The notes under the pieces are model-generated. The model was given only the letters and a program-made list of their open reading frames with translations. It had not been told where the DNA came from and made no database searches. 64,000 nucleotides of DNA from Microbacterium hydrocarbonoxydans (lineage in GTDB: Bacteria > Actinomycetota > Actinomycetes > Actinomycetales > Microbacteriaceae), in contig NZ_JAMBOY010000003.1 in the NCBI RefSeq assembly GCF_023715885.1, positions 558,001 through 622,000 of the forward strand. The letters run 5' to 3'. Numbering within the stretch: position 1 is the first letter of the stretch; every line of letters begins with the position of its first letter. Positions 17,302 to 25,120 of this stretch are shown here, piece after piece. Position numbers and translations under genes: made by a program.

Positions 17302-18129
17302 ATGAATGACGCGCCGATCGGAATCTTCGACTCCGGTGTCGGCGGGCTCACGGTGGCCAGGGCCATCCGCGCCCAGCTGCCCCGTGAGTCGTTCGTCTAC
17401 ATCGGCGACTCGGCCCACTCGCCGTACGGGCCGAAGCCCATCGCCGACGTGCGCCGCTACTCGCTCGAGGTGCTCGACACGCTGGTGGATCAGGGCGTGA
17501 AGATGCTGGTGATCGCCTGCAACACGGCATCCGCCGCGATGCTGCGCGACGCCCGCGAGCGCTACGACGTGCCGGTGGTCGAGGTGATCGGTCCTGCGGT
17601 GCGCCGAGCCGTGTCGACGACGCGCAACGGCCGGGTCGGGGTCATCGGCACGGTCGGTACGATCGGCTCGCGCGCCTATCAGGACATGCTCGAGGTCAAC
17701 GAGCGGTTGCGGGTCTTCACCGCGGCCTGCCCGCGGTTCGTGGAGTTCGTCGAGGCGGGCATCACCGGGACGCCCGAGGTGCTCGCCACCGCCGAGGAGT
17801 ATCTCGCTCCGCTCAGGGAAGCCGACGTCGACACCCTCGTGCTCGGATGCACGCACTACCCGTTCCTGCGCGGCGCAATCAGCTACGTGATGGGCGAGGG
17901 AGTGACGCTGGTGTCGAGTGACGACGAGACCGCCGGTGATGTGTATCGCCAGCTGGTGCGGGGGGACCTCCTCGCGCCCGCCGACGCGACCGCCTCGTAC
18001 GTCTACGAGGCCACGGGCGCCTCGACCGCCGAGTTCACCGCTCTCGCCAACCGTCTGATGGGACGCGAGGTTCGCGACGTGCAGCTCGTGCAGACCGGTG
18101 TGATCACACTTCCCGACGCCGTCCACTGA
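17302..18129 (+). CDS. murI: Glutamate racemase
   Basis: Interconverts L- and D-glutamate, supplying D-Glu for peptidoglycan. 275 residues. Both catalytic cysteines are present in their motifs: C73 in [10 protein letters not shown] and C183 in [10 protein letters not shown]. The N-terminal [13 protein letters not shown] loop and [11 protein letters not shown] are canonical. It leads a likely operon with rph (57-nt gap) and rdgB, an order common in Actinobacteria. Confidence 0.96.
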   Translation: MNDAPIGIFDSGVGGLTVARAIRAQLPRESFVYIGDSAHSPYGPKPIADVRRYSLEVLDTLVDQGVKMLVIACNTASAAMLRDARERYDVPVVEVIGPAVRRAVSTTRNGRVGVIGTVGTIGSRAYQDMLEVNERLRVFTAACPRFVEFVEAGITGTPEVLATAEEYLAPLREADVDTLVLGCTHYPFLRGAISYVMGEGVTLVSSDDETAGDVYRQLVRGDLLAPADATASYVYEATGASTAEFTALANRLMGREVRDVQLVQTGVITLPDAVH

Positions 18130-18186
18130 CCTGACCGCAGGCCCCCGCCCTCCGCCGCCCCCGCGTCCCCCATCGAAGGAATCCCC

Positions 18187-18921
18187 ATGTCAGACACCGT
18201 CCGCGCCGACGGGCGCTCCACCGACCAGCTCCGCGAGGTCACGATCGAGCGTGGCTGGAGCGCTCACGCCGAGGGATCGGCACTCATCAGCTTCGGCGGA
18301 ACCAAGGTGCTGTGCACCGCGTCGTTCACCAACGGCGTGCCGCGATGGCTCACCGGCAAGGGCAAGGGCTGGGTCACGGCCGAGTACTCGATGCTGCCCC
18401 GCGCCACCAACAGCCGCAACGACCGCGAGAGCGTCAAGGGGCGCATCGGCGGCCGCACACACGAGATCTCGCGTCTCATCGGGCGCGCGCTGCGCGCGGT
18501 CGTCGACACCAAGGCGCTCGGCGAGAACACGATCGTGATCGACTGCGACGTCCTGCAGGCCGACGGCGGCACGCGCACGGCCGCGATCACCGGTGCATAC
18601 GTCGCCCTCGCGGACGCGATCGAGTGGGGTCGCGAGAAGAAGTTCATCGGAAAGAACTCCACGCCGCTGATCGACTCCGTCTCGGCCATCTCGGTCGGCA
18701 TCATCGACGGCGAGCCGATGCTCGACCTCGCCTACGTCGAGGACGTGCGCGCGGAGACCGACATGAACGTCGTCGTCACCGGTCGCGGTCTCTTCGTCGA
18801 GGTGCAGGGCACCGCCGAAGGAGCTCCGTTCGACAAGCGAGAGCTCGACGCGCTGCTCGACCTGGGCGTCACCGGATGCAACGATCTGAAGGACGCTCAG
18901 CGGAAGGCGCTCGCGGGCTGA
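18187..18921 (+). CDS. rph: Ribonuclease PH
   Basis: Phosphate-dependent 3'-5' exoribonuclease that trims tRNA 3' ends, 244 residues. Starts [19 protein letters not shown], the usual RNase PH opening; [18 protein letters not shown] and the RGxE-like [21 protein letters not shown] segment carry the phosphate and RNA contacts, and the C-terminal half has the Asp-rich [18 protein letters not shown] motif. Preceded by GAAGGA 7 nt before the ATG. The stop overlaps the next ATG by one base. Confidence 0.96.
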   Translation: MSDTVRADGRSTDQLREVTIERGWSAHAEGSALISFGGTKVLCTASFTNGVPRWLTGKGKGWVTAEYSMLPRATNSRNDRESVKGRIGGRTHEISRLIGRALRAVVDTKALGENTIVIDCDVLQADGGTRTAAITGAYVALADAIEWGREKKFIGKNSTPLIDSVSAISVGIIDGEPMLDLAYVEDVRAETDMNVVVTGRGLFVEVQGTAEGAPFDKRELDALLDLGVTGCNDLKDAQRKALAG

Positions 18922-19514
18922 TGCGGGTCGTCCTCGCCACGCACAACCCGCACAAGGTCACGGAGTTCCAGCAGATCGTGTCGTCGACGCGGCCCGATCT
19001 GGAGATCGTCGCGTACGACGGGCCTGAGCCGGTCGAGGACGGTGTGACCTTCGCCGAGAACGCGCTCCTCAAGGCGCGCGCGGCGTCCGCGCACACCGGG
19101 CTCCCTGCCCTCGCCGACGACTCCGGGATCTGCGTCGATGTGCTCGGCGGATCTCCCGGCGTCTTCTCCGCGTACTGGGCCGGTCAGAAGAAGGATGCCG
19201 CGGCCAACCTCGAGCTGCTCCTCGACCAGCTGCACGACATCGCCGACCCGCACCGCTCGGCGCACTTCACCTCGACGATCGCTCTGGTGATCCCGGGTGG
19301 CGCCGAGCACGTGGTCGAGGGCATCTGGCCCGGTCGACTCGCTCACGCGGCATCCGGAGTAGGCGGGTTCGGTTACGACCCGATCTTCGTCCCCGACGGG
19401 CAGCCGGCGGGCGAAGAGCGCTCGGTGGGGGAGCTCTCGGCCGAGGAGAAGCAGTCGCAGTCGCACCGGGCCCGGGCGTTCGCCGAACTCGTACCCCTGC
19501 TCGCCGCCCTCTAG
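18921..19514 (+). CDS. rdgB: RdgB/HAM1 family non-canonical purine NTP pyrophosphatase
   Basis: Hydrolyses ITP, dITP and XTP to monophosphates, keeping deaminated purines out of nucleic acids. 197 residues. The substrate-loop motif THNPHK (SHNxxK family) is at residues 7-12, the metal-binding LADDSGICVDVLGG follows, and the C-terminus has GFGYDPIFVP and SHRARA. The ATG overlaps the rph stop (TGATG), so the two are coupled. Confidence 0.95.
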   Translation: MRVVLATHNPHKVTEFQQIVSSTRPDLEIVAYDGPEPVEDGVTFAENALLKARAASAHTGLPALADDSGICVDVLGGSPGVFSAYWAGQKKDAAANLELLLDQLHDIADPHRSAHFTSTIALVIPGGAEHVVEGIWPGRLAHAASGVGGFGYDPIFVPDGQPAGEERSVGELSAEEKQSQSHRARAFAELVPLLAAL

Positions 19515-19523
19515 CTGATCCGA

Positions 19524-19570
19524 CGACAGTCACTACGCTTGACGTACTTCAATTGTAGTGGTTACTGTCG
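19524..19570 (+). promoter_or_regulatory. Promoter inside a long imperfect inverted repeat
   Basis: The arms CGACAGTCACTAC (19524-19536) and GTAGTGGTTACTGTCG (19555-19570) are reverse complements except for three extra bases in the right arm. Between and within them lie TTGACG (19539-19544) and, 17 nt on, TTACTG (19562-19567), a plausible -35/-10 pair 8 nt before the ATG at 19576. A repressor bound to the dyad would cover the whole promoter. Confidence 0.45.
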
Positions 19571-19575
19571 TGAGC

Positions 19576-20151
19576 ATGAGAGAGCTCACCTACTACATCG
19601 GCGTCACGCTCGACGGGTTCATCGCGGGGCCGGCTGACGAGGTCGACTTCTATCCCGTGACGGAGGGCTTCGCCGAGATGCTCGGCACCGAGCTGTCCGA
19701 CATCCAGCCGGCTTTCGTGCGTGCCGGTCGAGGAGGAGCGGATGAACCGCTGACCCGCTTCGACACCGTGGTGATGGGGCGACGCACGTACGAGCCGGCG
19801 CTCGCGCAGGGGGTCGTCGATCCCTATTCGCATCTGCGCACGATCGTGGTGAGCACGACGCTCGACGATCCGCGGCACGACAACGTCGAGATCGTTCGCA
19901 CCGACCCCGTGGCGCGAGTCCGCGAACTCAAGGTCGAGGACGGCCTCGGCATCTACCTGGCGGGCGGAGGCGGTCTCGCCGGCGTTCTCCTCGGCGAGAT
20001 CGACCGACTGATCGTCAAGAAGTACCCGGTGATCGCCGGCTCCGGCATCCCCATGGTCGACCACGGGTTCCGGCCGACACCGTTCGCGCTCGACCGCGTG
20101 CGCACGTTCGACAACGGCTGCGCGGTCATGGAGTACACGCGGTCGCGCTGA
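19576..20151 (+). CDS. RibD/DHFR-like reductase family protein
   Basis: 191-residue protein of the dihydrofolate-reductase/RibD C-terminal superfamily, NADPH-dependent enzymes of mostly unknown substrate. Features: opening YYIGVTLDGFIAG, VVMGRRTYEPAL (nucleotide-binding region) and IYLAGGGGLAGVLLGEIDRLIVKKYPVI near the C-terminus. Such DHFR-like paralogues are common in Actinobacteria and usually are not the folate enzyme; no thymidylate synthase is nearby. The ATG at 19576 is preferred to GTG 19558 because homologues begin MRELTYY and the promoter dyad extends to 19570. Confidence 0.8.
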   Translation: MRELTYYIGVTLDGFIAGPADEVDFYPVTEGFAEMLGTELSDIQPAFVRAGRGGADEPLTRFDTVVMGRRTYEPALAQGVVDPYSHLRTIVVSTTLDDPRHDNVEIVRTDPVARVRELKVEDGLGIYLAGGGGLAGVLLGEIDRLIVKKYPVIAGSGIPMVDHGFRPTPFALDRVRTFDNGCAVMEYTRSR

Positions 20152-20172
20152 ATCGACGACCCGCGAGCCTAC

Positions 20173-20237
20173 TGAGAATCATCACCATTCCCGAGTAGCG
20201 GGATCCGCCCCGAGCGGACGGATCCCGCCTCTAGCCT
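20173..20237 (+). promoter_or_regulatory. Promoter region of the cation efflux gene with a perfect 10-bp dyad
   Basis: GCGGGATCCG (20198-20207) and CGGATCCCGC (20219-20228) form a perfect 10-bp inverted repeat with an 11-nt spacer. TAGCCT (20232-20237) follows, 6 nt before the ATG at 20244. The dyad sits where the -35 would be, so it may be an operator, though it could instead be the terminator of the preceding gene. Upstream, TGAGAATCAT (20173-20182) resembles a Zur half-site. All assignments are tentative. Confidence 0.4.
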
Positions 20238-20243
20238 TGTCAC

Positions 20244-21164
20244 ATGCATGATCACGCGCCCGCCGCTGGCGGCATCCGCTCGGCCAGCCATCGTCGCCTC
20301 CTGGCGATCTCGCTGACGTTGACGGCGACGATCATGGTTGTGCAGGTCGTCGGCGCGATCCTCACGGGATCGCTCGCCCTGCTGGCCGACGCGGCGCACA
20401 TGTTCACCGATGCGTCCGCCCTGGTGATCGCGCTCATCGCCGCAGCGGTCGCCGCACGGCCCGCCGACGACCGGCGCACGTTCGGCTATCAGCGGGCCGA
20501 GGTGTTCGGCGCCCTCATCAACGCGATCATCCTCATCCTCCTCTCCGGGTGGGTCGGCGTCGAGGCGATCGGCCGTCTCGTCGACCCCGGCGACACGGAG
20601 GTCGCCGGCGGCCTCATGCTCGTCGTCGCCGCGGTCGGGCTCATCGCCAATGCCATCTCGATGTGGCTGCTGAGCCGCGCCCAGCGCAGCAGTATCAACG
20701 TGCGCGGCGCGTACCTCGAGGTCATGGGCGACCTCATCGGCTCGGCGATGGTGATCGTCGCCGCCATCGTGATCGTCACGACCGGGTGGATGCCGGCCGA
20801 CGCGATCGCCTCGCTGGCGATCGCCGTCATGATCATCCCGCGCGCGATCGCCCTGCTCCGGGAGGTGTTCTCCGTGCTCTCCGAGTCGGCGCCGAAGGGG
20901 ACGGCGGTCAGCGACATCCGCCGGCACCTGCTCGACTACGACGGCGTCGTCGGGGTGCACGACGTGCACGTGTGGCAGCTCACAAGGGGCGCGCCGGTGT
21001 TCAGCGCGCACGTGAGCGTCGAGCCGGCTCTGCTCGCCGACGGCCGCTCCGCGCGGCTCCTCGCCGACATGCAGTCCTGTCTCGCCGAGCATTTCGACGT
21101 CGAGCATTCGACCTTCCAGATCGAACCGGCGGAGCAGTCGGACTGCGAGCCGCACCACGCGTGA
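20244..21164 (+). CDS. Cation diffusion facilitator (CzcD/ZitB-like metal exporter)
   Basis: Proton-coupled exporter of Zn2+ or similar divalent cations, 306 residues: His-rich N-terminus, six transmembrane segments (about residues 20-195) and a cytoplasmic C-terminal domain. The TM2 metal site ADAAHMFTD (H52, D56) is canonical. The TM5 site reads YLEVMGD (E159, D163), with Glu where zinc-specific members often have His; this may shift metal choice. The C-terminal domain includes VHDVHVWQL and a His/Cys tail. Probably metal-regulated from the dyad upstream. Confidence 0.92.
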   Translation: MHDHAPAAGGIRSASHRRLLAISLTLTATIMVVQVVGAILTGSLALLADAAHMFTDASALVIALIAAAVAARPADDRRTFGYQRAEVFGALINAIILILLSGWVGVEAIGRLVDPGDTEVAGGLMLVVAAVGLIANAISMWLLSRAQRSSINVRGAYLEVMGDLIGSAMVIVAAIVIVTTGWMPADAIASLAIAVMIIPRAIALLREVFSVLSESAPKGTAVSDIRRHLLDYDGVVGVHDVHVWQLTRGAPVFSAHVSVEPALLADGRSARLLADMQSCLAEHFDVEHSTFQIEPAEQSDCEPHHA

Positions 21165-21170
21165 CCGCTC

Positions 21171-23135
21171 TCAGGACTCGATGACGACCTCGTCGGGACT
21201 CTTGTCGGGACGCAGTCCTCGCCACCGCGCATGCCGCAGGACGCCGTCGGGTGTCCAGTTCGCGAACTCGACCTCTCCGACCAGTTCTGCGCGCACCCAC
21301 AGAGCATCCGAGGCGTCCGGCGCCGGCACGCCGTCGAGCGGGGCGTCCGCCACCCGCAGCGGAGCGAGCCGGGCGAGCAGATCCCGCAGCATCCGGTCGG
21401 TGAAGCCTGTGCCCACCCGACCGACGTAACGCAGGGGTCCGTCATCCGGCACGGCGAGGAGCAGCGACCCGAAGGTGCCCTCGCGATCTCCCTTGCCCGG
21501 GCGGATGCCGACGATCACCACCTCCTGCATGCGGGTGTTCTTGAGCTTCAGCCAGGAGGGCGACCGCTGACCCGGGCGGTACCGGGAGCGCGGATCCTTG
21601 ACGACGACACCTTCCAGCCCGAACTCGTCGCTGGCGGCGAGAGCGGCATCGACGTCGTCGAAGACGGGCGGCACCTGGATCGGGGCATCCAGGTCGGAGA
21701 CGACGTCTTGTAGAAGAGTCCGCCGCTGCGACAACGGCAGGGACGAGAGATCGTGCCCGTCGAGACGCAGCAGGTCGAACACCATGTACACGATGGGGGT
21801 GCGGACGACTTCGCGCTCTATCTCACGCGGTCGGGTGAGGTGCATGCGGTTCTGCAGCAGTGAGAAGCTCGGGTGACCGCGCGCGTCGAAAGCGACGATC
21901 TCGCCGTCGAGGATGGCGTCGTCCACCGGAAGGAATGGGGCACCGTCGGCGGTGAGCTCGGGATATCGGGCGGTGATGTCTATGCCGCTGCGGGCGTGCA
22001 GCAGCATCCTTCCGCTCGCCCAGGTGCCGATCGCGCGGATGCCGTCCCATTTCACCTCGACCCAGGAGGGATCGCTGAGACCGCGAGCGATCGCGGGCGT
22101 GCCGTTCTCGGCGAGCATCGGGGAGACGGAAGCCGGCGTCGAGCCGCCCGGCGACGGGGACTGCGCGGCGGCTATGCGGGGGCGATGTTCCTTCCGCGCC
22201 GGCGGCGCAGGGGGCGGCGCCTCGGAGGTCGCCGTCACCGCATCCGTCCCCGGACGCAGCGTGACGAGCGGGTCCCCGCCCGACGCCACCCGCTCGAGAA
22301 CCTCCTCGAAGTCGAGCTGGCGCAGATCGGGGTCGTCGAGCTCGTCCCACGTGCGCGGCGCGGCGACCCAGGGCTGGGCGCGACCCCGCATCGAATACGG
22401 CGAGATCGTGGTCTTGCGGCCGTTGTTCTGGCTCCAGTCGAGGAACACCTTGCCACCGCGCGCGACCTTGGCCATGGTGCTGGTCGCGAGGTCGGGGTGG
22501 TCGTTCTCGATGAGGCGCGCGACCTCCTTCACGACGGCGGAGATCTCGTGGCTCGTCTGCTGGCCGGGGAGGTTCGCATAGAGGTGGATGCCCTTGCTTC
22601 CGCTCGTGACCGGAATCGGTTCGAGCCCGATACCCGTCAGGATGCCGCGGGCGATGCGCGCGACCTCCGCGCACTGCGCGAGCTCGACGCCGGGGCCCGG
22701 ATCGAGGTCGAGCACGAGGCGGTCGGGGCGTCCCGGAAGTCCATCGGGAGTGAAGCGCCACTGCGGCACGTGCAGTTCGATGGCCGCGACCTGGGCGAGC
22801 CACACGAGCGTGGGCACGTCGTCGACGAGCGGGTAGTCCTTCGGTCCGTCGGAGTGCTCGATGGGCTGGCGGGGTATCCACTTGGGTGCCCCGGGTTCGA
22901 GCTGCTTCGTGAAGAAGGAGTCCTCCGGGTTCCGTGCGGTGCCGACGCCCTCGACCCAGCGCTTCCTGGTCACCGGTCGGCCGTCGAGCAGGGGGAGCAG
23001 CACGGGCGCGATCGCCGTGTAGTACGCGATGACCTCGCCCTTGGTGGTGCCGGTGTCGGGGTAGACGACCTTGTCGAGGTTGGTCACGCGCAGGCGGCGG
23101 CCCTCGATCTGCACGTTCTGCGCCTCCGGAGCCAT
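21171..23135 (-). CDS. ligD: LigD-type ATP-dependent DNA ligase with polymerase domain (NHEJ)
   Basis: Non-homologous end-joining ligase, 654 residues. The N-terminal ~280 residues are the archaeo-eukaryotic primase-like polymerase domain, with the catalytic LDLDPGPG (D143, D145) and SGSKGIHLYA. A Pro/Ala linker (~310-335) leads to the ligase domain with the adenylated Lys362 in EVKWDGIRA, DGEIVAFD, LEGVVVKDP and WLKLK. The 3'-phosphoesterase domain found in mycobacterial and pseudomonad LigD is absent. The start MAPEAQ at 23135 lies 6 nt after TACGCT. It is divergent from ku, its functional partner. Confidence 0.93.
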   Translation of the reverse strand: MAPEAQNVQIEGRRLRVTNLDKVVYPDTGTTKGEVIAYYTAIAPVLLPLLDGRPVTRKRWVEGVGTARNPEDSFFTKQLEPGAPKWIPRQPIEHSDGPKDYPLVDDVPTLVWLAQVAAIELHVPQWRFTPDGLPGRPDRLVLDLDPGPGVELAQCAEVARIARGILTGIGLEPIPVTSGSKGIHLYANLPGQQTSHEISAVVKEVARLIENDHPDLATSTMAKVARGGKVFLDWSQNNGRKTTISPYSMRGRAQPWVAAPRTWDELDDPDLRQLDFEEVLERVASGGDPLVTLRPGTDAVTATSEAPPPAPPARKEHRPRIAAAQSPSPGGSTPASVSPMLAENGTPAIARGLSDPSWVEVKWDGIRAIGTWASGRMLLHARSGIDITARYPELTADGAPFLPVDDAILDGEIVAFDARGHPSFSLLQNRMHLTRPREIEREVVRTPIVYMVFDLLRLDGHDLSSLPLSQRRTLLQDVVSDLDAPIQVPPVFDDVDAALAASDEFGLEGVVVKDPRSRYRPGQRSPSWLKLKNTRMQEVVIVGIRPGKGDREGTFGSLLLAVPDDGPLRYVGRVGTGFTDRMLRDLLARLAPLRVADAPLDGVPAPDASDALWVRAELVGEVEFANWTPDGVLRHARWRGLRPDKSPDEVVIES

Positions 23136-23141
23136 GACGCC

Positions 23142-23147
23142 AGCGTA
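23142..23147 (-). promoter_or_regulatory. -10 hexamer for ligD
   Basis: TACGCT on the minus strand, exactly 6 nt before the ATG at 23135, in the 58-bp ligD-ku gap. The ku side has only a weak TTCACT 6 nt before its ATG. Confidence 0.4.
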
Positions 23148-23193
23148 GTCAAGGGACTGGTTGTGACAGGTGCGACTGGTGTTCACTGATCTC

Positions 23194-24063
23194 ATGAGGA
23201 CGATCTGGAAGGGCGCCCTGACGTTCGGGCTCGTGAACGTGCCGGTCAAGGTGTACTCCGCGACCGAGGACCACGACGTTCCGCTGCACCAGGTGCACGA
23301 TAAGGACGGCGGGCGCATCCGCTACCAGCGCACATGCGAGGTGTGCGGCGAGACCGTCGCCTACTCCGACATCGATCGCGCCTACGTCGACGACGGCCAG
23401 ACGGTCGTGCTGACGAAGGACGACCTCGCCGCGCTGCCCGCCGAGCGGAGCCGCGAGATCGACGTCGTCGAGTTCGTGCCGTCCGAGCAGGTCGACCTGC
23501 TCACCCTCGACAAGGCGTACTACCTGGAACCCGACTCGAAGTCGCCGAAGGCATACGTGCTGCTGCGCAAGACCCTCGAGCAGACCGACCGCACCGCGAT
23601 CGTGCGGTTCACCCTGCGACAGAAGACCCGGCTCGCGGCGCTGCGCGTACGGGGCAAGGTCCTCGTGCTGCAGACGCTGCTCTGGGCCGACGAGGTGCGC
23701 GAAGCCGACTTCCCCGCCCTCGACGAGGACGTGCGCATCTCGAAGAAGGAGCTCGAGCTGTCGTCGTCTCTCGTAGACAGCTACTCGGCCGACTTCGATG
23801 CCGAGTCGTTCGTGGACGAGTACCAGAAGGAGCTGCGCACCCTCATCGACGCGAAGATCGAGGCGGGCGACACGTTCGACGTCTCCGACACGTTCGGCGA
23901 GGAGGATGCCGACGCCAAGAGCGGCGAGGTCATCGACCTCATGGAGGCGCTCCGCGCCAGCGTCGCGAAGTCGAAGGCCGCGCGGTCGGGCGGCACCGAC
24001 GCGGAGGACGACGAGAAGCCGAAGAAGTCCTCGAAGCCGGCGGCGAAGAAGAAGGCCGGCTGA
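23194..24063 (+). CDS. ku: Ku DNA end-binding protein
   Basis: Bacterial Ku homodimer subunit that threads onto double-strand ends and recruits LigD. 289 residues, opening MRTIWKGALTFGLVNVPVKVY as in nearly all bacterial Ku. The ring core includes YQRTCEVCGETVAY and LDKAYYLEPDSK. A Lys-rich C-terminal tail (KKSSKPAAKKKAG) matches the basic DNA-sliding extension known in mycobacterial Ku. ATG 23194 is chosen over upstream codons by this conserved N-terminus. Divergent partner of ligD. Confidence 0.95.
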   Translation: MRTIWKGALTFGLVNVPVKVYSATEDHDVPLHQVHDKDGGRIRYQRTCEVCGETVAYSDIDRAYVDDGQTVVLTKDDLAALPAERSREIDVVEFVPSEQVDLLTLDKAYYLEPDSKSPKAYVLLRKTLEQTDRTAIVRFTLRQKTRLAALRVRGKVLVLQTLLWADEVREADFPALDEDVRISKKELELSSSLVDSYSADFDAESFVDEYQKELRTLIDAKIEAGDTFDVSDTFGEEDADAKSGEVIDLMEALRASVAKSKAARSGGTDAEDDEKPKKSSKPAAKKKAG

Positions 24064-24082
24064 CCGGCATCCGCCCCGCGGG

Positions 24083-24853
24083 TCAGTGCTTGCCGTCGCC
24101 GTCGAAGTCGGGTGCGCGGTCGAACACCTCGGGCTCGAGCGCGAGCTCCTCAGCCTCTGCCGCATCGGTCGTGGCATCGCCGGCCGCCGCCGCCTTCTTG
24201 GCCTTGTGGCGCTCGGACAGGTAGTGCCACAGCGTGACGAGCGCGGTGCCGCCGACCGCCGCGAGCAGGATCAGGTCGATGTAGCTCTCGACGAAGTGCG
24301 CGACGGGCGGGATGAAGCCGATCAGGTAGCCGAACATGGTGAGTCCGAAGCCCCAGAGCACGGCGCCGATGAGGTTGTAGAGCGTGTACTTGCGCCATGG
24401 CATGTGGCCGACACCCGCGGCGACCGGGGCGAAGGTCCGGACGATCGGCACGAAGCGGGCGAGGATGACGGTGATGCCGCCGAAGCGCTCGAAGAACGCG
24501 TTCGTGCGTTCGACGTTCTTCTTGCTGAAGAGTCCTGACTCCTTGCGCTCGAAGACCGCGGGGCCGCCCTTGTGGCCGATGACGTAGCCGACTTCACCGC
24601 CGACGAACGCCGCGAGGCCGATGAGCAGAGCCACGAACCACACGTTGACGCCGAACACTCCGTGCTCGGACCCGGCCAGAGGGTGCGACAGGAGGCCGGA
24701 GATAACCAGCAGGGTGTCGCCGGGGAGCAGGAAGCCCACGAGGAGTCCGGTCTCGGCGAACACGATGAAGCAGACCACGAGAAGCGCCCAGGGGCCGGCC
24801 GTGCCGATGATCGTGGCCGGGTCGAGCCAGGGGATGAGGGCGGCGTGGTGCAT
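24083..24853 (-). CDS. DedA family membrane protein
   Basis: 256-residue DedA/SNARE-associated-like protein, a family implicated in lipid scrambling or flipping (undecaprenyl phosphate, phosphatidylethanolamine). Features: ETGLLVGFLLPGDTLLVISG (acidic and Pro-Gly-Asp motif), GGEVGYVIGHKGG, and RFVPIVRTFAPVAAGVGHMPWRKY with the conserved Arg of the re-entrant loop. Four to five transmembrane segments; an acidic cytoplasmic tail of ~50 residues. It faces ku with 19 bp between the stops. Confidence 0.9.
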   Translation of the reverse strand: MHHAALIPWLDPATIIGTAGPWALLVVCFIVFAETGLLVGFLLPGDTLLVISGLLSHPLAGSEHGVFGVNVWFVALLIGLAAFVGGEVGYVIGHKGGPAVFERKESGLFSKKNVERTNAFFERFGGITVILARFVPIVRTFAPVAAGVGHMPWRKYTLYNLIGAVLWGFGLTMFGYLIGFIPPVAHFVESYIDLILLAAVGGTALVTLWHYLSERHKAKKAAAAGDATTDAAEAEELALEPEVFDRAPDFDGDGKH

Positions 24854-24919
24854 GGAGTTCCCGTCGTCGAGCTGTGTGCGGCGGTCTGGTCGTCGGCCGC
24901 GGAGGATGCGACTGATCGG

Positions 24920-25001
24920 TGCGGAAGGTGGGACTTGAACCCACACGCCCTGAGGCACAGGAACCTAAATCCTGCGTGTCTGCCAATTTCACCACTCCCG
25001 C
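24920..25001 (-). tRNA. tRNA-Leu (anticodon TAG)
   Basis: Minus-strand cloverleaf. The acceptor GCGGGAG pairs with CTTCCGC (one G-T), the D arm contains TTGGCAGAC, the anticodon arm AGGA-TTTAGGT-TCCT gives TAG, the variable arm is long as in class II tRNAs, and the T arm is GGGTTCAAGTCCC. The discriminator is A; no CCA is encoded. It reads CTA/CTG-type Leu codons. No integrase or partial repeat flanks it, so there is no sign of use as an attachment site. Confidence 0.96.
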
Positions 25002-25120
25002 GCGGTGGCATAAGTCTACTGACCGGGGCATCGCGCGTGGCTGAGGATCCGCCCGCAGCCGTATGAGGACAGTGTGGATAAGTCCGGCGGCGCGTTCGGC
25101 ATCCTTGCGAGGATGCTCGG

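Noticed and set aside
24920-25120. tRNA-Leu as an integration site for the Tad cluster
   Set aside because: No integrase, no duplicated tRNA 3' end and no composition break were seen; the cluster looks chromosomal.
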